From NCBI RefSeq assembly GCF_036370855.1, contig NC_088102.1, forward strand, positions 70,441,601 through 70,505,600: a DNA stretch of 64,000 nt, read 5' to 3'. Positions 12,901 to 23,300 of the stretch are shown piece after piece (the stretch's first letter is position 1; each line of letters opens with the position of its first letter). The notes beneath the pieces are model-generated. The model was not told where the DNA came from and searched no databases. It was given only the letters and a program-made list of their open reading frames with translations. The DNA comes from Dromaius novaehollandiae (taxonomy: Eukaryota; Chordata; Aves; Casuariiformes; Dromaiidae). Both the position numbers and the translations under genes were made by a program.

Positions 12901-15900
12901 ATCCTTCTTCGTTTGAGTCGGAGGGTTGCAAGGGTTTTCTTTCTTTCAGGAGGAAGATGAATTTGTGCAGCAGGAACTACTGCAGAAAAGGAGAGAGGAT
13001 GAAGTGAAAGAAAAGGGGAAGAAAGTCTTGGAGCTAAGGAATCTCGTAGAGCAGCGCCAGGGGGAGCAAGTGAAGGAGAGGTATGACTTGCCGAATCCAC
13101 TCTTCCAGGGCAGATTCAGGCTAACAGGCATGGTAAAGCAATAGATATCATAATACTGCTGAAACTGGGAGACTAGCGTGAGCGTTCGGCTTTACCAAAG
13201 GTTTGGGATGCTGAAATAAGAAGCTGAGAGTGCAGGGGGTGGTGGGTACTTTCCTCTTGATGAAACTATGGTTTTGTTCCCCAGGGATCACAAACAACAA
13301 GGGAAGGAGAAGGCCCCACCACCACAGCTGGAGCTGGCAGTGTTTACTGGCAAAAACATAAAGGTGGGGAGTTGAAGTGGTCTTGCAATAACTTCTCTCT
13401 TGTAAGCCAGTGAGGACTGAAATACTGGGATTTTTTTTTTCTTTTTTTCAGGCTTGTTCTCCAGGCACTGTGTTACTGTTTAAAGTTTTAAAATTAACTA
13501 TTAAATTGTTTAGAGGAATGACTATAATGAATCCGACAACCAGCCAAACACGTTATTGTAAGAAGCTGGGTTTTGTGCAAGAATGAGTTAATTCTATTGA
13601 TAAAATCAGAGTTAATTGTTTTTTGTTAATGGGTAAGCTTTCTCAGCCTTGTAGCCTTAGTACTGCAGAAACAAGATGAATGACAGCTGTACAATGGCAC
13701 TTCGAGGAACAGCTCCAAAAAACATTCACTGGTGGTTTAAAAAAAAATCTTTTACTAATTTCCATGTCCATTTACGACATTCATTCAGTGTATGGGGATC
13801 ATATGATCCCCATAACAAACTTCAGGTATCATATGGCTTCACATAACCTCATTTGCACTTACACAAGGTTAGGAAAGAATGTTATGGCTTAGTCAAAGCT
13901 GCTTGTCTCAAAATATCACAGTACATGTTCCTTCCACTCCTAACAAATTAACACAACCTTTTTTTTTTTTGCCCTTCTTCATTAGTAAAAAATCCACCCT
14001 CCAAATGCTATCCCTGCTAAGTATGAATTCTTCCTTCTATATTTGTTCTTACTGCTCTTATTCACTTAGGCCGATGACTTTCAAACACCTATTTCTTCTT
14101 ATCTAATTTTAATGAAGGTCTGAATTCCCCATGTGCTGTCAGCAACTGGGTTGGAGTGAGAGATGACAAAGCTCTTCCAGATAAGAGAAGCTGAATCTAA
14201 TTCAGAGTGACTGCAGCTCTGGCTCTTGTATTAGCTATGCACTGCCTTTCCCTGCTGAGGAGAGGAGAGTGGAAGGAGAAACTCCTGGATAAAGTGGTTT
14301 GGGTGAAAAAGGAGTTTATGCAGTGAAAAACTCTGGTGCTCTTTAATAGGAGGAAGAGAGCCCAAAAGAACTGCACCAGCTGCTTGGTCAGGAGAAGAGA
14401 GGCAAGCAACCAGAATTCATTGCCACAGCTTCTAATACACGGCTCATTAAAGTGGGAAAGGTGAGCGTGGGTTCTGGAGACTTTGCTGGTAGAATCTGAG
14501 CAAAGACAGGAGTCCCTTTATCTGCGTGACTCTTGTTCCGTAACAAGATTTTTTCTGTTGTTATTTTATTAAACAATCCTCTAAGATCTTCCTGTAAGAG
14601 AGGAGTGACAGAATTTTGTGCAAGGAGCCCCAGAAAATATGGCTCAATTCCAGAGGTAGAAATCTGGTTGTTTTCCTTGAGTGAACATGAATGAAGATTG
14701 ATTTGGTTCTTCTATCTTAACAGGAGGAAACCAGTCCGCACGAGCCTCAGCAGCAGGCGGGAGAGGAGAAAAAAACCAAGCAACCAGAATCAGTGACTGC
14801 TGCTTCCAGCACATGGCTGAGCAAAACTGTGAAGGTGAGCCTGGGCAGCAGCAGAACCTCAATTAAAAGGGGTCTGTGGTGCCTAACTGGCTTCTGTGCT
14901 TTGGTGTTGGCCTGCAGATGTTTGTTAACAGGCAGTGATGGAGGAAAAGAGCAGATTAAATGCTCTGGTGGAGGCTTTTGGGGTTTAACAGCAGCCTGTG
15001 CAGAGTAAGGACAGGGAAGTCCTTTTTGGGTGCTTGGCTGAGTGCTCCGTACAGGGAACCTGAAGGAAAAGCAAGTGCTCTATCTTCAAGGAGATGTTAG
15101 GAAATTGCCACATGATGGCAGCACATCATGAGGTGTCCAGGTTAGCCTGCAGCACCGGTAGTGGCACGGTAGCAGCGCCGATTCCGGCCTCCCTGGGAAA
15201 TCTGGCTCTTCAGCTGCTCGTATCTCCAGGAGGAGGTTTGAATTGGAGCCACTCAGACATGAAAACTGGAGGGGTGGGAAAAAGGCTGCTCGAAGAACCA
15301 AACAGCCCTGAGCACTGCCTCTGTCAGACTCCCCTTTCCGGACTCTCTTACCCTGGAACTGACAGGCATGACAGTTCTTTGCCTATATACAAATGTGTGT
15401 GTACTTTTTCTGCATTCCCTTATTCCTGTACTTAGATCAAATGCGAAGAACCCCATAAAATTAGAGTTGCCTTCCTGGTCTGTCCTCTGGTCAGCACCTC
15501 TAAGCACTTCTGTGCTACAGATGACTGTCAGGTCATCTAGTCATCCCTGCTCCCCACCACAAATCCAGGAGGTCCCTCTGAGCTTTGCCTTGCGCTGTTC
15601 TGACCTGCAGCTCCAAAGTAAAATGGAGCCCTGGCTTTTTCGTGGCAGGGTGCTCTCAGGCTTTTCCTTGCAGCTTGGAAGCTGCATGGTGGGCAAGCAG
15701 CTGTTTCAGTTCTGCTGTGTGCAGTCCCTGCTGCAGTACGCGGTCCTGCGCTGCTGCTCGGCTTTCAGGGGGCTGTGGTTTCAACGCAGGGATCAGCAAA
15801 AGGGCCAAGAGGATTTGAGCACTGCTGGGTTTTACTGGGAATCTCAACCTGAGTGATCTGTCGAGTAGGAATATTACGTATATTCCAGTTAATGCATAGG

Positions 15901-17235
15901 TCAAAGGCTTCCCATGCAGAAGGGTTGACCTTTCTGTCTCCGTTTTTGAGCTAGGGATGAAGAAAGAGTGCGAATGTGATGCAGCTGCCCTAATAAGTCT
16001 GCTGTTGGCTCATTTCTGGCCACCTTCCCTATAGGGTAAAGTTCATTGCCCAGCATATAGCTCTGGGAACTTACCTCTGACTCATGATTCATCCTTGGTG
16101 TGCAGGATTGCCTAGATACCTTAATAGCCTCTTCCTGTGAAAACTGGGATCTTAATAGTCTTCTTGTCTGCTGTTGCCAAAGCTTCGAGGTGCCCACGAA
16201 GGTCAGACCGCACAGGCCTGGTTGCAGCTCCCCTGGCGAGCCAAGCCCTGCTGCCTGGGACTGCAGGGTAGGGCTTTTGGCTCTAACGCATGTTTTCTCT
16301 GTGGTTTCAGAAATCTATCTCCACATCCTGCTTAGGGCCACCAAAGGGTCCGAAGGGATCCAGGTCCCCCAAAGTGAGTGAAAATAATTACGGGATGGAT
16401 CTGAACAGCGACGACTCCACAGATGATGAGAATGAACCCCGGAAGCCTGTCCCTGCCTGGGCTGATGGTAGGTGCAGAGTTTGGTCCTGCTTGCTTTAAT
16501 TCCTCCCCTAGGCAGCTGGAGCTTTCCAGATTCTCTCAGTGCAATTTCAGCTTCCTAAAGTGCAGCTTAGGAGCATGCAAGTCTTCAGCAGTGCTGGCAG
16601 CTGCTGACTTTGAGTGGTGAGGGGGACTGGAGCTGTTTTCTTGCTGTTGTGTTGAAGTTGAACCAAAGTCTTCTGTGTCTGGAGCCAAAGGTGTGAAAAG
16701 AAAGGTGGAAACTCACTGCAATGAAGCAGCCTGTTCTTGTGAAGGAAACCAAGGTGTGGTGGGTTTGGGATACTTCTAGTGTGAAAACTGACTTAAAAAC
16801 AAGCACTGTTGTTAGCCTGAGGATGGGTGTGGGTTCTGCGTGAAGATGTGCAAAGCTTTGCAACGAGCAGGAAAACTATATTAATCTCACTTTCTACCCA
16901 GGTTTTAAGTTTTTCAGGCATGCAAGGAGAAGGATAACAGTTCTGGGGGTCCTAAGGGAAAAGGTCCCTTAAGCAGAGCACTGAGAACTTATTTATGAGT
17001 CTGCTTCCCTGATATGGTTGTTTTTATAGGGTCTCAGCTTAATCAAGCTATTTTACACCAATACTATCACCCAGTGAATGTTGACCAGCTCTTTGGGTTA
17101 ATTGCAAGCCCCAAACTGGAGGATATTTTTGGCAAGAACAAGCCTCGATACTTCAAACGCACCAGCTCAGCAGTTTGGCATTCCCCGCCCGGGACAAAAC
17201 CTGCATGTGGCACATCTTGCACCTTCAAAAACTGA
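978..17235 (+). CDS. INCENP: Inner centromere protein (INCENP-type), 20 coding exons, 896 aa
   Basis: Scaffold of the chromosomal passenger complex, binding Survivin/Borealin at its N-terminus and activating Aurora B through its C-terminal IN-box. Coding exons: 978-1114, 1434-1547, 4226-4941, 5848-5899, 6539-6572, 7558-7593, 7766-7865, 8587-8677, 9302-9437, 9514-9648, 9817-9828, 10465-10574, 10991-11102, 12522-12632, 12950-13080, 13285-13363, 14350-14460, 14724-14834, 16311-16467, 17030-17235. They total 2691 bp, in frame throughout. Visible landmarks: N-terminal helix (1-45); [11 protein letters not shown] (about residues 50-60); a conserved [16 protein letters not shown] block starting at 473; charged single helix/coiled coil (about 522-680); IN-box from about 801 with [12 protein letters not shown], the HQYYHP and LEDIF motifs and the Aurora-site TSS motif in KRTSSAVW. 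Oddities: the helical linker is shorter than I recall for human or chicken INCENP, no clear PxVxI HP1-binding motif, and exons 17 and 18 are duplicates. Individual small middle exons are less certain than the ends. Confidence 0.9.
9817..9828 (+). other. INCENP: 12-nt microexon of INCENP (4 codons)
   Basis: A 12-base exon encoding GDFV lies between a CCACAG acceptor and a GTAAGT donor, phase 0 on both sides. It sits where human INCENP reads CSFV just before the ERQRLE start of the long helix. From memory, a four-residue alternative isoform of human INCENP exists at this place, so the microexon is probably ancient and optionally skipped; the frame is kept either way. Confidence 0.7.
13791..13814. 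repeat. Perfect 24-bp palindrome in an AT-rich intron segment
   Basis: Twelve bases starting TATGGGGATCAT are followed directly by their exact reverse complement, with no spacer. The palindrome lies in the intron between INCENP exons 16 and 17, inside an AT-rich stretch (about 13380-14110) unlike the GC-rich surroundings. No function assigned; it could be the hairpin tip of an old mobile element. Confidence 0.85.
14350..14834 (+). repeat. INCENP: Tandemly duplicated INCENP exon pair (exons 17 and 18, 111 nt each)
   Basis: Exons 14350-14460 and 14724-14834 are both exactly 111 nt, both phase 0, and encode related 37-residue segments: each starts EE-x-SP, carries KQPE in the middle followed by TAS, and ends in a lysine before GTGAGC. 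The downstream donor context is also shared. This is an exon-plus-flank duplication. I cannot match this segment to human INCENP, where the corresponding place between the helix and the IN-box is mostly low-complexity. Confidence 0.75.
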
Positions 17236-17334
17236 GAAAAGGCAAAGAAGTGTCTTTGCTCTCTATATGCCATACTGGTTTGTTTTTCCTAGCATACAGA
17301 ATATTTAAAATTTTAATCCCTTATTTTGTATGAA

Positions 17335-17353
17335 AATAAAAATATTTAATAAA
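17335..17353 (+). terminator. INCENP: INCENP polyadenylation signals
   Basis: AATAAA occurs at 17335-17340 and again at 17348-17353, about 100-120 bp after the INCENP stop codon (TGA at 17233-17235). The 3' UTR is therefore short. Confidence 0.75.
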
Positions 17354-17793
17354 GTCCTATTCTCATAAACACTCCCTTATCAGTGCTCATCTGTTTCCCC
17401 TACCTCTGTGTGATGATATTTCTGGGCAGCTGTAGTTGGTGTGCTTTGAAATCGGTGGCTGTGGTTTCTGCACTTGACAGTACAGACGTTTGAAGACATG
17501 GTATTACACTGACTTATTCTGTCAGGTTGCTTGCATGATCTCAACCTAGAAAGCTGTGAAACTGCACTGAGAAAGATCAAATTTTTAAATCAACATGAGG
17601 GTGTAATGTTTTCATAACCCCTTCTGTGCAATGTTTATGTACTAGTGATACTTTTATGTGCTTTTATGTACTTTTATTTTGTTTGGTTTCAACCCTGGAT
17701 CATTCTGACCTCTTGTTACTCTGAACCAGAAAAACCTTTTTCCTTCAGCTAGAAAATCTGCTTAGACAGGTTAAGCTAAATGTCTTGTCACTG

Positions 17794-17822
17794 GTGTGTG
17801 TGTGTGTGGGGGGGGGGGGGGT

Positions 17823-17855
<33 letters not shown>

Positions 17856-17856
17856 C
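17794..17856. repeat. Compound simple repeat: (GT)n, G-run, T-run
   Basis: A short GT dinucleotide array passes directly into a run of more than ten G, then GTGTTC, then nearly thirty T. Length is likely to vary between individuals or to be affected by sequencing. Confidence 0.9.
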
Positions 17857-18764
17857 CTTCCTTCTGTCCTTTTTCCCCTCCTTCTCTCTAAAGGAAAAAT
17901 GGAACCCAGGCTAAGTTCTGGGTGCTGTTTTTCCCGAAGCTTTCGGGTGTAGCCTCGCTTGGGCAGGATGCAGGCTTATCTAAAAGCTGTGGCTTGGAAG
18001 GAGTAAGCAATGGAGTGATTTCTGTAGGACCGCATTCACATCACCTGCTTGCGTGCACAGGCACCCTGGAGCGTGCTTAGTGGCTGTAGGCATCTCCGGG
18101 CTCCTGCGGTGCAGCCGGCAGCTACGCAAGGCCTTGGGAAGCTGTTGCCTGGTGACTGCTGAGGCCCACTGGGACAGCAGCAGTGGGTCCCAGGGCCCTG
18201 CAGAGCTCTATGGGGACAGCTGCGTATCCCCACTGCGGGTCTCGGCTGCCCTTACAGCCCCTGGGGGCCCAGGCAGTGGTGTTCAAAGAGCGATTCACCT
18301 AACTATCCAAACCCCTCTGACGGCAGCCATGAGGAAGACATTTAGATGAAAAGGGAAAGTCCCCACGTCAAAGCCAAATCCGACATTTGTCTTAATAAGC
18401 CTTCCTTCCCCTTTCTTCAGTTTTCGCCTCTCGGGCTGTGTTGTGTCTAGCAAGTACATGGACATAGTCCTTCTGCACTAAGTCACGCGTTAGGTGGGAT
18501 CCCTCTTGCCCCAAGCAAGCAGGGACAGAGCTGTGGCTATTTTACTTGCTCTGAGGGGCCTGGGGTGGCATCTTCTTCCCCAGCCATTGCAGCCCAGCTA
18601 CTGCTGCCCTCGGCGCTGGGCTCTGCCCTCCGGGGATGTTTCAGCCTCCCCGAGGGCAAAGCCTCGTGATGCTGAGTGGATCCAGTGGCATGGTTTCTTC
18701 GTGAGAGCTCCTCACTCCTCTGGCCGCTCGGTAGCTGTGTGCTCGCCACTAGCTGCTGGCAGCT

Positions 18765-18905
18765 CGCACCAGTTAAAGTCAGGGCTGGGAGCGACCTGGT
18801 TGTGTTTCAGCCTGCTGGTGAGGCCCCCGACCATCTCCCCCGCACCCACGCAAGCAGCATCTGTCAAACCACAGCCACGGCTTTCTGCTGATAAGCAGAA
18901 AGTTT
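18765..18905 (+). repeat. Diverged interspersed repeat, first of three copies
   Basis: This stretch is clearly similar, in inverted orientation, to about 31185-31335 and 35475-35630. Shared features in order are a CAGCCTGCTGG-like motif, a GGCCCCxACC segment, a GCAAGCAGCAxCTGxCAAACC word and a CTTTCTGCxGAT word. The other two copies are near-identical to each other through segmental duplication; this one is older. Family not recognised. Confidence 0.65.
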
Positions 18906-19721
18906 ATGTGCCGAAACCATAGCTGCTGTCGGAGCATTTCTGCTCTGGGAAGGGCAATCAGCAAAAGCTGCGAAGCAGTTTTGGGTGACGTGGCTGGGCT
19001 GAGAAGCAGGCTGCAGCAGGACCTGGGCGAGCTGGTTCCCCACGCAGACCCCCGTTCAGGCAGCAGGCTGGTTCTCCTGGCCCTAGGCAGAGAGCAAAGT
19101 CCTCCCCAGCACTCCTGGGCTGACCACAACAGGCTCTAGAAAGCGTTTTCTTCAAGCAGCCTGTCCTGAATCCTTCCAGGAGAGACAGGGTGGAGGAGAG
19201 CAGCTCTGCAGCGGGGCAGCAGCCAGCCCCGGTGCTGTCCCGTCTTCTCTGCCTTCCTCCTGCCAGTGCCCAAGGAGGGAAGCTGCCAGCCCTGCTGCCT
19301 GCGGGGCTCTGAAGAGGCAGATATAATCATGCTGAGCAGGACAGGGCTAAGGGACCAGAGTGTAGTGCCAGGTGTGACTCCAGCAGACGTGGGGATCTGG
19401 AGCTCAAGATTTGGGCCAAGAGTCAGAATTGGTTCATGGGGGAAAAAAACCCATCCTTTCCCATGGTAAAAGTAGGAAAAAACGGGCTGGAACCCAGAAT
19501 AACAGGGAATTTTAAGCAGATTTGTGCTTTGTTAATTCAATGCATCGCTCCATATGTTTGCTACTTGTAGCGGAAGAGAAACTGGATGCATGGACCATTC
19601 CCCGGGTACCATCCCTGTGGGTTGCCTTGGCACTGGGGCCTGGGAGGGTCCTGGGGCATTGCCCCTGGCTGCAGGAAGGAATGGAAATGTCGCAGTGTGT
19701 AGGGATTCCTGGGACAGGATC

Positions 19722-19727
19722 TTTATT
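19722..19727 (-). terminator. Candidate polyadenylation signal for NLRP3-like gene
   Basis: TTTATT on the plus strand gives AATAAA on the minus strand about 575 bp downstream of the NLRP3-like stop codon. Another AATAAA lies closer, but inside the coding part of the terminal exon. Choice of site is inferred. Confidence 0.4.
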
Positions 19728-20302
19728 TGTCATTGGCGTAACCAGCACAGTCATTCTCTACAATAAATATACGGGCAAAACAGAAATGGAAAGACCTTCT
19801 TGGGAATTATGGAATCAGACAGAAATACAGAAACCTTCATCAATATGCAAGTCACAGTGAATACACCATGGGAAGTGAAGAAAAATCTCTTTATCTAAGG
19901 CTTGTTCATGCCGTTTTGGGGCACTCTCAACAGTAAGGGACCAAAAATGGAAGTTTCACACACTCGTCCGTTGCCTCATCCCAGTTCCCTACAGCCTTAC
20001 GCTAGTTCCCTCAGCTCTCTGTTACCTTCCTGCCTGCACAGGAGCTTGGAGGAGGTGCTGTCTGCACCTGTAATGCATGAGCCACTCTCAGCTCCAACTG
20101 GTAATTCCTCCGTGGGAGGATCAGCCCCGAGGCCGTGCAGCCAGACCCTGGCCCTACATGTTGAGAAGTGCTTTTGGCATTAAAAGCCCCTGTCGTAAGT
20201 AGAGGGAGCGTCTCCCGGACTCCTGATCCCCTCTTAACCCATGTGCAAGTGCAGCTGGTGAGCCACTGGGCCAGGGCCGCTCGCTGAAGGCAGTTCTGCT
20301 CA

Positions 20303-23300
20303 TCACGTGTATCCTATATTTAGATGGGGCTTTATTTCCATCAGAGCAGCCAAATTCTGCAGCGTTTCTTCACTTAATCCAGATTGGTCCAACCTTTGAA
20401 GAGGAGAAGGAAAGAGGAGTGGTTACATCTACCCACCCTATTGCCAGTTAGCCACAGTACTGCACAGCCAGAAACAAAAAAGGACCAAAAAAGCAGCCAG
20501 CATTGTTTTCTGCTGTTTTCTGTCCTAGCCAGCTCCTTCTGCTTCAGCAAGCGCAGAGCGCGGGGGAAACTGAGGTGGGGGCTCGGCTGGGGAACCGCAG
20601 CTCGGCCACGGCACGACGCAGCCCGGACCCCGCTGAGGCTGCCGAGCCCGGTCTCAGCAGGCTCCGGGACGTCCTGCTGCTCCTGGTGCCGGCACGGCCA
20701 TCCCCTGCCCGTGCAGCGCTGGGAAACAACCATCTCTGCCGGCATCAGGGCAGATAAAACACATCCAGCCGTCTTCCTTGCCTTAGCGGTTTCTCCCAAA
20801 ACATTACCAACCGCTTCAGAGAGGAGGCAGATATAATCATGCTGCTTCCAGCAATGAGCAGCTGGTGGATCTGAGGGGGGGAATAACGGCCGGCGCCGGC
20901 TCCAGCTGCCAGGGCAATGCTCTCCAGCTCGAACCGCTCGGCACCCGAGGTGGCTTTGACCCCTGGTCCCAAGGCTGCAGAAAGGGGTGCGTGGAGCAGT
21001 AATGGCTTTGCAGGAAACACTTTTCTGCCTGCTAGGGCAGGCCGGGAGCACCCAGAAGTGCTCGCATGGGGGGCTGGAGGCCCACGTCGCGCTTGGCTTG
21101 TCCCTGTCCCTGCAGGGAACCATCCCGCAGCCCCAGAGCCAAAGGCCCCTTACCACAGTGTCTTCAGGAGGCAGGCGGGATGCCTGAGCCCCTCGTAGAG
21201 CAGCCGCGCGCTGCTGTCCCCCAGGTTGTTCTCGCTCAGGTCCAGGTTCTCCAGGCTCTGGCTGGCGCTGAGCACGGCGGCGAGGTCTGCGCAGCAGCCC
21301 TCCGTGAGCTGGCACTGCCACAGGCTGCCGGAGAGACGTTGGAGGAATGGAACAGGGGGTCTCCTAGCTGCGCTGGCGTGTGTGGTCCTTCACAGCCGGA
21401 AACCTCACTCTCGCTGCCTGTGCATCCACCCCGGGACCACCTGGAGGTTCCCGGTCACCTTCTGCTCCTCCATGTGCCTGGAAGAAGCTCGCAGGGGAGC
21501 TTGCCCCAAAGCCTTGCTCCAGGCTGGATATCACCTCCGCGGGATGGGGAACATCTCTCCAGATGGGCATGAGCAGAATTTGGCCTTCCCTTGACTGGGC
21601 TGCCCTGTGATCATTTCTGAGAGCCATGAAATACTATCAGGGTGGTCTTTGTGGGGAAAATGCCTGGGCACATGCACCTGAAAATTTTGGTTGATGCCGT
21701 ATCCAGCTGTAGTTGGGGTGCTGAGCCTAGGAGCGCGTTAAATCCTAGCTGTCTCTTCTGAGTGCTAGCCAGTAAATAATTTCTTTCTATTTTTAAGCTG
21801 CGAACACCCTGCTTTCGGAGGCTCTCGGTGCCCACCTGAAGATGCCCAAACTGCCCCCGGGGAGGAACAGTGACCGGCTGGAGGGAGACCCGTCGGGGGA
21901 AGCGCAGTGAGTAGCGCCTGGTCCTTGCAGAGAGCATCTTCCCAGCCCCAGGGGCTCACTGCAGCCGGGGAGCAGCCGGGAGAGCCCCTCACCTCAGTAT
22001 CCGCACGCGGCAGGCACTGTCCCGCAGGCCCTCGCACAGCCGCCGCATGCCTCCGTCGCCCAGCTCGTTGTCCCCCAGGTGCAGCTCCGTCAGGCTCCGG
22101 TTCGTGCGGAGAACCGAGGCGAGGGCCTCGCAGCTCGCCTCCGTCAGGCAGCACTGCCACAGCCTGCCCGGGGAGGCGGGGACACACGGAGAAAAACCAC
22201 AGGCGGTGTTGGCACAGCCGCTCCGGCAACCCCCGGTGCCGGCTGCCCGCACGGCAGTACCCACAGCCGCCGTCCGCGCTCACTGCCCGAGCCCTGGGAA
22301 ACGCTGCTGACCCCACGCTCTTGCTGTGCGACCCGCTGCGGCCCTTTCCCCCGCCTGCGTGCGCCGGGCCGCTGAGCTGGGGCTCACGATTAGCTCACGA
22401 GACCGAAAGAGCACAGGAAGGGATAAAACCTGGCTGGGAAAACCAGCGCTGGTGGAGCTGGTGAGAGACAGCATCTCGGCAGGTGAACCTTTCCCGTGCT
22501 GATAGATACCCGCCTGGCCAGCAGAGACTGTCTGGGTGTCTTAAAAGGGTGGTGAGCATCCCACTATATGCCCAGGAGTGCATTAAATCCTCGCCATCTC
22601 CTCTGAGTGCTAGACAGTAATTGCTTTATATTTTTAACTTGGAGACACGCTGCCTGCAGAGGTTCTTGGTGCCCCTCCGACAGTGCCCACGGCCCTCGGG
22701 GAGCAGCCGGCGGAGCCCCTCACCTCAGCTCCTGCACGCGGCAGGCGCCGTCCCGCAGGCTCTCGCACAGCCGCCGCACGCCTCCGTCGCCCAGCTCGTT
22801 GTTCCCCAGGTGCAGCTCCGTCACGCTCGGGTTCGCGCGGAGCGCCGTGGCGAGGGCCCCGCAGCCCACCTCCGTCAGGCAGCACCGCCACAGCCTGCGC
22901 GGGGTGGGGGGCACGCGGTCAGCGCGATGCCTACGCGAGTCTTTCCCTCCCGGCAGCTCATCTCCCAAAGCCTCCGATTGCTTTGTGACCCCGAAGCTCG
23001 CGCTGACTCCTCGGTGCAGCGAAGGTAGGCAGGACACGCCGTGGCGCGCTCAGCCGGGCGCGCCAAGGGATGACGATTCCCAGATCGGCGCCCGGCCGCG
23101 TTGCCCCCATCATCCCTCGCGAGCCCGGCGCCCCGTACCAGAGCTTCTGCACCCCGCAGCTGGGTTGCGCTAGGCCCCTGCACAGCTCCTGCACCCCGTC
23201 GTCGGTCAGGGGGTTGTCGCTGAGGTCCAGGTCGGCCAGGCTCGGCGTGGCGCCCAGCACGACGGCGAGGTGCTTGCAGCTGGCGGCCGTGAGGTTGCAG

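Larger units (their letters stand above)
17357..20302. other. Intergenic region between INCENP and NLRP3-like gene (tail to tail)
   Basis: No convincing exon was found. It holds a compound simple repeat (17794-17856), a dispersed repeat copy (about 18765-18905), and a 21-bp word (19314-19334) that recurs at 20824-20844. Short open frames here have no recognisable domain. The 3' UTR of the NLRP3-like gene probably occupies the right end, down to about 19700. Confidence 0.6.

Noticed and set aside
18494-18922. 142-codon plus-strand frame in the INCENP/NLRP3 intergenic region
   Set aside because: No domain, lies over the dispersed repeat, and its relatives at 31 kb and 35 kb are not open in the same frame.
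20745-21020. Extra LRR exon between 21154 and 20393 of the NLRP3-like gene
   Set aside because: The frame lacks the LRR pattern and suitable splice sites; the last two exons already join in phase.
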